Shown one piece after another: positions 35,373 through 43,169 of a stretch of 58,643 bases of DNA; position 1 is the first letter of the stretch, and each line of letters begins with the position of its first letter. The stretch lies in the NCBI GenBank assembly GCA_016786885.1, contig JAEUVO010000087.1, positions 1-58,643 on the forward strand, in the 5' to 3' direction. The notes beneath the pieces were generated by a model. That model was not told the DNA's origin. It did not search any database and saw nothing but the letters and a program-made list of their open reading frames with translations. The translations under genes were made by a program, and so were the position numbers. This stretch comes from Chitinophagaceae bacterium. Its GTDB lineage: Bacteria; Bacteroidota; Bacteroidia; Chitinophagales; Chitinophagaceae.

Positions 35373-35945
35373 TTATTTAGGAAAACTTTTTACCCGGCCT
35401 GGGTTCTTCTTTATAAAATCATCCCAACCCTTTACAGCTCTCGGCTTTTTCCTTAAAACTGAATTGGTTTGATAATGATGACACAATGCTACAGCCAATG
35501 CATCTGTTGCATCATACTGTTTAGGGTTTTCCTTGAATGATAGTAATGTTTGCAGCATTTTCATCACCTGTTCTTTGTCTGCATTACCATTGCCGGTAAC
35601 AGATTGTTTTACTTTTTTAGGAGAGTACTCTGTTACTTCCAGTCCATGGCGCATAGCAGCAGCAATAGCTACTCCCTGTGCACGGCCCAATTTTAGCATG
35701 CTTTGTACATTCTTGCCGAAGAAAGGAGCTTCAATGGCAAAGTCAGTTGGCTGATATTTAGTAATTAACCCGCTTACGGTATTAAATATCAGTTGCAATT
35801 TTTTGTAACTGTCTTTTACCTTACCTGGTTTTAGTACACCCAATTCTAATAAGGACACTTCACTGCCTTTGACCGTTATCAGCCCATAACCCATTACTAT
35901 CGTACCGGGGTCTATACCAAGGATTATTTTAACAGGCTTTTGCAA
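35373..35945 (-). CDS. ruvC: Holliday junction resolvase RuvC
   Basis: Dimeric endonuclease that cuts Holliday junctions together with RuvAB. At 190 residues it has the usual length. The acidic active-site residues are visible: Asp in ILGIDPG, Glu in AIEAPFF, and the Asp pair in YDATDALAVALCHH. No ATG, GTG or better start exists upstream before the in-frame stop; the best start is TTG at 35943-35945. It is divergent from the flippase-like gene with only 45 bases between the start codons. ruvB is about 21 kb away in this window, and ruvA is absent. Confidence 0.95.
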   Translation of the reverse strand: MQKPVKIILGIDPGTIVMGYGLITVKGSEVSLLELGVLKPGKVKDSYKKLQLIFNTVSGLITKYQPTDFAIEAPFFGKNVQSMLKLGRAQGVAIAAAMRHGLEVTEYSPKKVKQSVTGNGNADKEQVMKMLQTLLSFKENPKQYDATDALAVALCHHYQTNSVLRKKPRAVKGWDDFIKKNPGRVKSFPK

Positions 35946-35966
35946 GCGGGAACGTATTTTTACAAG

Positions 35967-35988
35967 ACCTGCCTGGCGGCAGGCAGGT
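35967..35988 (+). repeat. REP-like palindrome CCTGCC-TGGC-GGCAGG
   Basis: A perfect 6-pair palindrome with a TGGC loop, flanked by a further CAGGT that can pair with ACCTG, fills most of the gap between ruvC and the flippase-like gene. A similar palindrome (GCCTGAC-GGCT-GTCAGGC) lies at 43037-43054. Both are small, GC-rich and intergenic. Confidence 0.5.
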
Positions 35989-35990
35989 TA

Positions 35991-36989
35991 ATGAAACTAA
36001 ACAAAAATATCAAAATCTTCATCAATTACTTCCTTGGCCCGTTATTGTTTATCTGGCTTTCATGGTCAATTTACAGAGAAATAAAGAACCAGCCGGATAT
36101 TGAAACTGCATGGCAAAAAATAGGTGAATCATTTTCAAGCCCTTTATTGCTTAACCTGGTGGCAGTAATACTGCTGATGATTGTTAACTGGTCCATTGAG
36201 GCTGTTAAATGGAAGATATCAGTAAGTGAGATTCAAAAAGTAAGTTTTACAAAAGCACTCAGGGCTGTTTTATCTGGTGTTTCATTTTCAGTAAGTACTC
36301 CGAACAGGGTTGGTGAGTACCTGGGCCGGGTCTTATATATGGATGACGGGAACCGGCTTAAAACTATTTCCGTTACGATCGTGGGCAGTATCAGCCAGTT
36401 GATCGTTACTATATTCATGGGCATAACCGGGTTGGTCATTCTCCGCCCTTATATACAGGATGAACATGTTATTTCTTCTATCTGGCTTTCAATGATCATC
36501 TACGGAGGACTGGGGGCATTACTTGTTTTAACACTATTTTATTTCCGGTTGTCGTGGCTTATCAAGTGGGTGGACCGGCTGCCGGCAATGAAAAGATTTA
36601 CCTACCTGGTAAAGGTTTTGGAGGGTTTTAATGCAACATTATTATTACGGATACTGTCTTTATCACTGTTCAGGTTTATCGTATTTATCATACAATACTA
36701 CCTGCTGTTTCGTTTATTTGATGTGGAAGTCTCCTGGTGGCAGACTTTTTGGTCGGTAAGTGTTTCGTTCCTTGTAATGGCAGCCATACCGACCTTTGCG
36801 ATTGCAGAACTGGGATTGAAAGGAAAGGTAAATCTTATTTTCACCGGTCTGTTTAGTGCGAATAAAGCAGGAATAATTTTTACAACGGCCGGTATCTGGT
36901 TTATCAACTTGATCATTCCGGCCATTATCGGAAGCCTGATGATACTGAGTATAAAAAAAATAAATACAGAGAAGAATGAAGGGACTTAA
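35991..36989 (+). CDS. Flippase-like integral membrane protein (UPF0104 type)
   Basis: 332 residues with about eight helices, resembling the membrane domain of lysylphosphatidylglycerol synthase/flippase proteins (UPF0104). Typical signs are VNWSIEAVKWKI, SGVSFSVSTPNRVGEYLGR and the late AIAELGLKGKVNLIF helix. Members of this family move lipids across the inner membrane, or are presumed to; the substrate here is unknown. ATG 35991 follows the palindrome and is preferred over a TTG at 35940 that overlaps ruvC. The DUF3108 gene begins inside its 3' end (14-base overlap). Confidence 0.87.
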   Translation: MKLNKNIKIFINYFLGPLLFIWLSWSIYREIKNQPDIETAWQKIGESFSSPLLLNLVAVILLMIVNWSIEAVKWKISVSEIQKVSFTKALRAVLSGVSFSVSTPNRVGEYLGRVLYMDDGNRLKTISVTIVGSISQLIVTIFMGITGLVILRPYIQDEHVISSIWLSMIIYGGLGALLVLTLFYFRLSWLIKWVDRLPAMKRFTYLVKVLEGFNATLLLRILSLSLFRFIVFIIQYYLLFRLFDVEVSWWQTFWSVSVSFLVMAAIPTFAIAELGLKGKVNLIFTGLFSANKAGIIFTTAGIWFINLIIPAIIGSLMILSIKKINTEKNEGT

Positions 36990-37782
36990 ATTTTTAGTGC
37001 CGGCTTTTTTAGTACTGCTTGGCTTTTCCAAACAAACAAACGTACCCGCAGACACTTTTTGTGGCATCAGGAATGTGGCTTTCCAGGTAGATGAGGAAGT
37101 AACTTTTACTGTTTACTATGCTGTGGCGGGAGTATATGTAAATGCCGGAACGGCCACTTTTACAAGCAAACTGGAGAAAATAAATAACAGACCGGTGTAT
37201 CATGTGACCGGGGAGGGGAAAACAAATTCATCCTACGACTGGATATATAAAGTAAGGGATAAATATGAAACCTATATTGATACGGCAACCATGCAGCCAT
37301 TGAAGTTTGTTCGCAATGTGAATGAAGGAGGATATAAGATATATCAGAACATAACATTCAACAAAACAGCCAATACAGCCATCGCCACTGATGGAGTGTT
37401 TAAAGTACCCGCCTGCGTACAGGATGTGGTAAGTGCCATGTATTATGCCCGTAATATTGATTTTTCCAAACTGCGACCCGATGATAAGATCCCTTTTTCA
37501 ATGTTCCTGGATAATGAAGTGTACAATATGTACATCCGCTATGTTGGAAAAGAAGAGATAAAAACCAAGTATGGAAAATTCAGGGCTATTAAAATAAAGC
37601 CTTTGCTATTGAAAGGACAGATTTTTGAAGGCGGAGAGAAAATGACCGTTTGGGTGACGGATGATAAAAACCATATACCTATAAGAGTTGAAAGTCCCCT
37701 GGTAGTGGGGAAAGTAAAAATTGATATGATGGGACATTCGAATCTCCGTCATCCGCTAACGTCACTAATCAAAAGAAAGTAA
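36976..37782 (+). CDS. Secreted DUF3108 protein
   Basis: 268 residues with a signal peptide (MKGLKFLVPAFLVLLGFSKQ). The mature protein matches the DUF3108 pattern: a beta-rich fold with EEVTFTVYYAVAGVYVNAGTA, YDWIYKVRDKYETYIDTATM and VTDDKNHIPIRVESPLVVG. The domain is probably periplasmic with an unknown role. Overlap with the flippase-like gene suggests the two act in the same envelope process. It ends 6 bases before the convergent MBL gene. Confidence 0.87.
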   Translation: MKGLKFLVPAFLVLLGFSKQTNVPADTFCGIRNVAFQVDEEVTFTVYYAVAGVYVNAGTATFTSKLEKINNRPVYHVTGEGKTNSSYDWIYKVRDKYETYIDTATMQPLKFVRNVNEGGYKIYQNITFNKTANTAIATDGVFKVPACVQDVVSAMYYARNIDFSKLRPDDKIPFSMFLDNEVYNMYIRYVGKEEIKTKYGKFRAIKIKPLLLKGQIFEGGEKMTVWVTDDKNHIPIRVESPLVVGKVKIDMMGHSNLRHPLTSLIKRK

Positions 37783-37788
37783 TTACTC

Positions 37789-38679
37789 TTAGATTTCTTC
37801 CAGCTTAAAAAAATCTTTTGGGCGGACTCCTCTTTCTGTTTGTTGCAGGTTGCAGCATTCATACACCGGGTCATGCTCAAAGAAAAGTATGTAGTCGTTT
37901 TTCAAAGCTTCTGTAAGAAAAGATTCTTTTTCAGTTAATGTTGTTAGTGGATTCATATCATATGCCATTACGTAAGGTATTGGGATATGTCCTGCAGATG
38001 GCAACAAGTCAGCCATGTAAACAATTGTTTTGCTGTTATATTTTATCAATGGTAACATCATGTAACTTGTATGCCCCTCAACAATTATTACATCCATATT
38101 ATCTGAAATTCCTTTTACTTTCAAAGGAGATGGATATATTGTCCATCCATCCTCAGCTTTCCAATCTATTCTTGGGTCATGAATGAATTTCAATTGCCCA
38201 CTTTCCTCGATTGGCAAAATATTTTCTTTTAAGAAGGAAGCCTTTTCTCTTGCGTTGGGGGAAATAGCTTGTTGCCAATGCCATTCATGAGTCCAGTAAA
38301 TAGCATTTTTAAAAGCCGATATCAATTTGCCTCCTTTCCGGATAATTGCGCCACCACAGTGATCAAAGTGTAAATGAGTTAAAAATACATCAGTAATATC
38401 ATCTTTAGTAAAGCCATGTTTGGCTAACGATTTCTCCAATGTATCATCTCCATGCAAGTAATAGTGGCTGAAAAACTTTGCGTCCTGTTTGTTACCCATA
38501 CCTGTGTCAACTAAAATAAGCCGGTTACCATCTTCAATTAACAAACAACGCAAAGCCCAGGAACACATATTATTCTCGTCAGCTGGGTTGATCTTGTTCC
38601 AGATGCTTTTCGGTACTACACCAAACATGGCGCCTCCATCCAGCTTAAAATAACCTGTGTTTATAGTGTAAAGTTTCAT
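37789..38679 (-). CDS. MBL-fold metallohydrolase
   Basis: 296 residues with the dinuclear metal motif HLHFDHCGG (HxHxDH), a further metal histidine in VEGHTSYM, and a late histidine in FFEHDP. This is the layout of the quorum-quenching/AttM-like and general hydrolase branch of metallo-beta-lactamase proteins. The substrate is unknown. Its ATG overlaps the stop of the MFS gene by 4 bases, so the transporter and hydrolase are coupled and may share a compound. Confidence 0.9.
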   Translation of the reverse strand: MKLYTINTGYFKLDGGAMFGVVPKSIWNKINPADENNMCSWALRCLLIEDGNRLILVDTGMGNKQDAKFFSHYYLHGDDTLEKSLAKHGFTKDDITDVFLTHLHFDHCGGAIIRKGGKLISAFKNAIYWTHEWHWQQAISPNAREKASFLKENILPIEESGQLKFIHDPRIDWKAEDGWTIYPSPLKVKGISDNMDVIIVEGHTSYMMLPLIKYNSKTIVYMADLLPSAGHIPIPYVMAYDMNPLTTLTEKESFLTEALKNDYILFFEHDPVYECCNLQQTERGVRPKDFFKLEEI

Positions 38680-39983
38680 GCAGTTTTATTTTTTGCAGCT
38701 GCATTGGCATACAACAGCAACAACAGACCAATTATGAAAAAAGTGGCGAGAGCCAGCACTGAGCTTCTTTGAGAGCCTGTTAGTTCTGTAATAAAACCAA
38801 AGCTAAAAATACCGACTACTGCTGCTATTTTTTCTGTCACATCATAGAAGCTGAAAAATGAAGTAGTGTCTTTAGTAACCGGCATCAGTTTAGAGTAGGT
38901 GGAGCGGCTAAGCGATTGTATGCCACCCATGATAAAACCAACAGCAGCTCCCAAAGTATAAAATTCAAAAATGCCTCCAACCGGCAGAAAATAAGCTACC
39001 ACACACAGGCATATCCATAAAACTACAAGTATCATCAGTGTTTTGATATTGCCAATTTTAGATGATAGCCAGGAGATGGTAAAAGCGCCGGGTATAGCAA
39101 TAAGCTGAATGATCAGAATGGCCACTATTAAATTCGTAGTTGGTATTTCCAGTTCACTTTTGCCGTATAGGGCAGCAACCAGCATAACGGTTTGCACTCC
39201 CATGTTGTAAAAAAAGAAAGCAGAAAGAAACCGTTTCAAAGAAGGGATTTCTTTTAATTGTCCCCATACTTTTTGTAACTCTTTGTATCCTTTTGAAAGG
39301 ACATGGTGTTTTAAATCGCCTGTACCTGCCGGAACCGGATTCGGCAAACGACGCAATGAGTATTGTCCAAACCCCCACCACCAGATGCCAACCAGTAAAA
39401 AAGAAATCTGCGAACCCTTTCCTTCTGTAATGCCAAATTTTTCATGCATCAAAACAAATACAAAACAAATTACCTGCAATAAAACACTGCCTACATAGCC
39501 ATAGGCAAAGCCTTTGGCGCTGATGCGGTCACGGTCTTCAGGGGCAGCTATCTCGGGTAAAAATGAATTGTAAAAAACCTGGCTTCCCCAAAAGCCGACA
39601 CAAGCAATGATTATAGCTGCAATACCGAGTGCCAAAGTACTTCTGTCAAAGAAAAACATAGAAGCACAGGCAAGACTGCCCATTGTAAGAAAGAAATTCA
39701 GGAAGTTCTTTTTATTTCCCTTGTAATCTGCGATAGATGACAGTAATGGTGAAATAAATGCTACCACAAGCATGGCAAAGGCAAGAGCATAGTTGTATAA
39801 AGCTGTATTTTCAAACTGCCTTCCCAAAAAAGTGACAGCAGTTTTTGAAATGTCCCGGTTATCAACTGCAACAGCTTCGAAGTAAGCAGGAAAAATCGTA
39901 GACGTAATAACCAGGTTGTAGGAAGAGTTTGCCCAGTCGTACATTGCCCAGGCATTTACTACTTTTTTCGGAGCCGTCTGCAT
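38676..39983 (-). CDS. MFS transporter, UMF1 (Atg22-like) type
   Basis: 435 residues with twelve predicted helices. The N terminus WAMYDWANSSYNLVITSTIFP is the hallmark of the UMF1/Atg22-like branch, which is thought to export amino acids or related compounds. DYKGNKKNFL is the loop 2-3 motif. It starts after a terminator that isolates it from the lipoprotein gene upstream and is coupled to the MBL hydrolase downstream. Confidence 0.9.
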   Translation of the reverse strand: MQTAPKKVVNAWAMYDWANSSYNLVITSTIFPAYFEAVAVDNRDISKTAVTFLGRQFENTALYNYALAFAMLVVAFISPLLSSIADYKGNKKNFLNFFLTMGSLACASMFFFDRSTLALGIAAIIIACVGFWGSQVFYNSFLPEIAAPEDRDRISAKGFAYGYVGSVLLQVICFVFVLMHEKFGITEGKGSQISFLLVGIWWWGFGQYSLRRLPNPVPAGTGDLKHHVLSKGYKELQKVWGQLKEIPSLKRFLSAFFFYNMGVQTVMLVAALYGKSELEIPTTNLIVAILIIQLIAIPGAFTISWLSSKIGNIKTLMILVVLWICLCVVAYFLPVGGIFEFYTLGAAVGFIMGGIQSLSRSTYSKLMPVTKDTTSFFSFYDVTEKIAAVVGIFSFGFITELTGSQRSSVLALATFFIIGLLLLLYANAAAKNKTA

Positions 39984-40025
39984 AGTGAATGCTTTGAGTA
40001 AAAATAGGGATTACCATCCGTTAAA

Positions 40026-40063
40026 AAAAAATGCCCGGTCTGCTTAAGAGCCGGGCATTTTTT
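40026..40063 (-). terminator. Terminator after the 242-residue lipoprotein gene
   Basis: Arms 40027-40038 and 40051-40062 pair over twelve bases (core ATGCCCGG/CCGGGCAT). Read on the minus strand the hairpin is followed by a run of nine T. It lies 14 bases beyond the lipoprotein stop and ahead of the MFS gene. Confidence 0.88.
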
Positions 40064-40076
40064 CTTATTAGATATG

Positions 40077-40805
40077 TCAGTCCATTTTGTAGGTGAATGT
40101 TTTAAATGGATTGAACCTGTCATCTGCCAGATGAAATATAAGGGGAGTACCCTCCAATGTTTTTTCGGAGATCATCATTGCGAGGCTTTGAAAATCGCTG
40201 TCAGGCAGTGCATCTGCCTTTGCCCGGTTGGCTACCATGCTTACCACCACATTACCACTCTCATTCTTACCTATCTGGAAACTGATAATACCTGCCGGGT
40301 GTATCTGTTTACTCAGAAAAGCGGCGATGGTGTTGCCTTCCTCTTCACTAAAGCTGTCTTTGATGTATACTTCAATGTTACCGTCAGCTACTCTTTTGCC
40401 AAAAGCAGGTTTATCAAATTTTTTAAATATATAGGTGCGGATCGTTTTAAAATATTTATCCGAAAGCAGCACATTTACCGGGGCACCGTTAAAAAGATTT
40501 TCAGATAATTCATTTCCTGTAGTATAAAAAATATCATCTTCCATTTTATCCATTACCTCCATATTGGATACCATTTTGAAGTTGATGGTATCACCTTTTT
40601 TTGCGAGCTGAACACTTTTTCGGGGTGTTTCTCCATCTTTATTTTTCCAACGGGGTAAAAAATAATCCAGTGTTTTTTCAGCCTGCTCTTTTGAAATACC
40701 TTCTTTGTAATAGACTTCCATAAAATCTTTAGATACTTTATCTCCATTATTGGAGCAGGCAAAAAACAGTATGCTAACCAGCAGTGAAAGAAGAATCTTG
40801 TTCAT
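40077..40805 (-). CDS. Lipoprotein of unknown function
   Basis: 242 residues. ATG 40803-40805 gives a lipoprotein signal (lipobox LFFAC, Cys18); an earlier in-frame start would put 13 polar residues before it. The mature protein alternates helices and strands and includes two similar segments, LFNGAPVNVLLSDKYFKTIR and LEGTPLIFHLADDRFNPFKT, which suggests an internal duplication. No family is recognised. It lies 67 bases downstream of uppP and may share its transcript. Confidence 0.75.
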   Translation of the reverse strand: MNKILLSLLVSILFFACSNNGDKVSKDFMEVYYKEGISKEQAEKTLDYFLPRWKNKDGETPRKSVQLAKKGDTINFKMVSNMEVMDKMEDDIFYTTGNELSENLFNGAPVNVLLSDKYFKTIRTYIFKKFDKPAFGKRVADGNIEVYIKDSFSEEEGNTIAAFLSKQIHPAGIISFQIGKNESGNVVVSMVANRAKADALPDSDFQSLAMMISEKTLEGTPLIFHLADDRFNPFKTFTYKMD

Positions 40806-40872
40806 ATCTGATATTTTATTTTGACATAGATAATAAAAAATCAAGTTCGCCGAATACCCTTTTCAGGTGATT

Positions 40873-41673
40873 TTACCCTTTCAGATAGCCCGTAGCCAGC
40901 ATGATCAACAAAACTATTCCACCGATAATACGGTAATAACCAAACAGTTTAAATCCATGTTTCTGTAAAAACCCGATAAAAAATTTGATAGCCAGCATGG
41001 CCACAATGAAAGCTACAATATTTCCTATTGCAAATAATTTTATATTCTCTGTGGTGATGGTCTCATAGCCTTTCAGCAGTTTATAACCGGTAGCTGCAGC
41101 CATGGTAGGTACAGCGAGGAAAAAGGAAAATTCTGCTGCCAGTTTCCTGGTCAGGTGTTGCTGCATACCCCCGATGATACTGGCAGCACTGCGACTTACG
41201 CCGGGAATCATGGCCACACATTGCCACAGCCCGATCATAAATGCTTTTGGATAACTGATCTGTTCTTCTGTTTCTACAGGATGATGTTTGAATACATTGT
41301 CAATAAAAAGCAGGATGATCCCACCGAGGATCATCGTAATGGCTACTGTTAAAGAACTTTCAAGCAGATCATCGATCTTGTCAGAAAAAATAAATCCCAG
41401 TACCAGTGCAGGAATAACAGCCACCAGTAATTTTAGGTAGAACTCCCATCCTTTTCTTCCAGCCGTTAAAGGGGTCATGAATTTTTTCCAGTAGAGTACC
41501 ACTACAGCCAGTATGGCTCCTAACTGAATACCCACTGTAAACATTTTAGTAAAATCATCATGAGGAACACCCAGCAATTTTTCTGCAATGATCATGTGCC
41601 CGGTAGATGAGATGGGCAGGAATTCTGTAATTCCTTCAACAATGGCAATAATAACTGCTTCAATAACACTCAT
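40873..41673 (-). CDS. uppP: Undecaprenyl-diphosphatase (BacA type)
   Basis: Inner-membrane enzyme that recycles the C55 lipid carrier for cell wall synthesis by removing a phosphate from undecaprenyl diphosphate. 266 residues and about eight helices. Both signature regions are present: [15 protein letters not shown] near the N terminus and [13 protein letters not shown] in the middle. It follows ftsX and a DUF3098 gene, a neighbourhood I recognise from other Bacteroidota. A terminator and a -7-like element just upstream suggest partly independent expression. Confidence 0.95.
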   Translation of the reverse strand: MSVIEAVIIAIVEGITEFLPISSTGHMIIAEKLLGVPHDDFTKMFTVGIQLGAILAVVVLYWKKFMTPLTAGRKGWEFYLKLLVAVIPALVLGFIFSDKIDDLLESSLTVAITMILGGIILLFIDNVFKHHPVETEEQISYPKAFMIGLWQCVAMIPGVSRSAASIIGGMQQHLTRKLAAEFSFFLAVPTMAAATGYKLLKGYETITTENIKLFAIGNIVAFIVAMLAIKFFIGFLQKHGFKLFGYYRIIGGIVLLIMLATGYLKG

Positions 41674-41707
41674 GGGGTAAGTTGGTTAAGGTATATAATA
41701 ATGATCG

Positions 41708-41715
41708 TAAAGATA
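41708..41715 (-). promoter_or_regulatory. Possible -7 element TATCTTTA for uppP
   Basis: On the minus strand TATCTTTA ends 34 bases before the uppP ATG, just past a terminator hairpin. It has one mismatch to TAnnTTTG and no clear -33 box. Confidence 0.35.
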
Positions 41716-41740
41716 ACAGATTGATGAACGTACAGAAAAT

Positions 41741-41770
41741 GCAAAGGCGATGGATAACCACCGCCTTTGC
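41741..41770 (-). terminator. Hairpin terminator between DUF3098 gene and uppP
   Basis: GCAAAGGCGATGG (41741-41753) pairs with CCACCGCCTTTGC (41758-41770), thirteen positions with one mismatch, around ATAA. On the minus strand the 3' arm is followed by ATTTTC, so termination is probably partial. Confidence 0.65.
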
Positions 41771-41788
41771 AAGAATATTAATATTGTA

Positions 41789-42037
41789 TTAATTCGCTGT
41801 TTTAGGTTTCTTGAATATCGCAAAGATTTCCACTACCAGGCCTGCCAGTATCAGTATAGGCGCTATAGTAATTCTGGTGGTACTGTAAACAGCCTCCTTA
41901 TTAAAAACAGCCGGATCAGTATTGCTTTTTCCGCCTGACATCAGGAACATACCAACAGCTATCAGGATAATACCTGCCAGCATCCACATATAATTATCCT
42001 TGCTGAACATGGCCGGTGTTGTTTTCGCTTCACTCAT
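41789..42037 (-). CDS. DUF3098 small membrane protein
   Basis: 82 residues with two membrane helices (about 16-34 and 57-77) and a short polar loop (GGKSNTDPAVFNKEAVYSTT). It matches the DUF3098 proteins found between ftsX and uppP in Bacteroidota. ATG 42035-42037 (MSEAKTT) is chosen over an in-frame TTG nine bases upstream. The function is unknown; the fixed neighbourhood suggests a role in division or cell wall assembly. Confidence 0.85.
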   Translation of the reverse strand: MSEAKTTPAMFSKDNYMWMLAGIILIAVGMFLMSGGKSNTDPAVFNKEAVYSTTRITIAPILILAGLVVEIFAIFKKPKTAN

Positions 42038-42088
42038 TTCTTTCAAATTTTAGTCGTGCAATATAGGAATTTTGACGAATAGGGGTCA

Positions 42089-42961
42089 TTAATACAAGTC
42101 ATCCAGTTTCATTTTCAGGTATTTTATCACACTGCGGTGGGTACTGAAAACGGTGATACAGACACCCAGTATTATGAGGCCAGAGAAAAGTAATACCAGG
42201 CTGGTATTATCATGTATGGCTTTCATTTCCGGGATGAATTTTTCGATCACAAACAGGAAGAGGATCACAGCTATGGCTGCTATCACACCGCTGATGGCGC
42301 CATTGATAATGGCTCTTACATTCATTGGCTTGGCAATGAACCAGCGGGTGGCCCCCACCATCTGCATGGTTTTGATAAGGAACCGGTTGCTGAACATAGC
42401 CAGCTTAATCGTATTATCGATCAATACGATCACCACGATGGACAGCACCACAGCCAGTATCAGGATGCCGATACTGATATTGCGAAGATTGGTGCTCATT
42501 TTTCCTATCAGTGCTTCGGGATAATCCACATCGCTTACATAAGTCTGATTTTTCAGGTCTGCCTTGATGGCCGAAAGGGAATCAGTGTTTAAGTACTGGT
42601 TCTTTACTTTAAAATCGATACTGTTGGGCAGGGGATTTTCGGAAAGCACTTCTCCCCAGTCGTTGTTGCCATCGGCCAGGTATTTTTTCTTGGCCACTTC
42701 TTTGGTTACATAAGTATACTCCCTGATGTAGGGCTTGGCACTGATATAAGCTACCAGTGCAGCGCTGTCTTTGGAGTTCAGGTCGCCCCGCAGGTAAGCA
42801 CTTACCGTTACATTTTCTTTGAAGTGATCAGAAAGTTTGTTGGTATTGATAACGATCAACCCGATGATACCAAGGAAAAATAACACCAGGGTAACACCAA
42901 GAATAGACATGAAGTAGGAGGGTTTTCCTCTTTTGATAGAAGCTTTGCCGGACTGGGACAT
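42089..42961 (-). CDS. ftsX: Cell division ABC permease-like protein FtsX
   Basis: Membrane half of the FtsEX complex that activates peptidoglycan hydrolases during division. 290 residues: cytosolic start, one helix (about 18-38), a periplasmic domain with VTVSAYLRGDLNSKD, then three helices with the FtsX-family segment NTIKLAMFSNRFLIKTMQMV. ftsE is not beside it, as is common in Bacteroidota. First gene of the ftsX-DUF3098-uppP group and divergent from leuS. Confidence 0.93.
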   Translation of the reverse strand: MSQSGKASIKRGKPSYFMSILGVTLVLFFLGIIGLIVINTNKLSDHFKENVTVSAYLRGDLNSKDSAALVAYISAKPYIREYTYVTKEVAKKKYLADGNNDWGEVLSENPLPNSIDFKVKNQYLNTDSLSAIKADLKNQTYVSDVDYPEALIGKMSTNLRNISIGILILAVVLSIVVIVLIDNTIKLAMFSNRFLIKTMQMVGATRWFIAKPMNVRAIINGAISGVIAAIAVILFLFVIEKFIPEMKAIHDNTSLVLLFSGLIILGVCITVFSTHRSVIKYLKMKLDDLY

Positions 42962-43036
42962 GCGATTGTTTTTTCAGATTAATGGATTGCACGCAAAAAT
43001 AGCAGTTTAGGGCTACAATCAGTATTTTTGCTGCCC

Positions 43037-43054
43037 GCCTGACGGCTGTCAGGC
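43037..43054 (+). repeat. REP-like palindrome GCCTGAC-GGCT-GTCAGGC
   Basis: A perfect 7-pair palindrome with a 4-base loop in the ftsX-leuS divergent gap. Related in size, GC content and CCTG/CAGG arms to the element at 35967-35988. Confidence 0.45.
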
Positions 43055-43169
43055 AAGTTTAAACGATTGCTCCCGGTTCATATTGCCATCTGTGGCTGCA
43101 GATATTTGTTAAAGAATTACCGTTGGTATCAATATCGTTTCAAAAAAACATAAAGGAAGGCTGATATAT

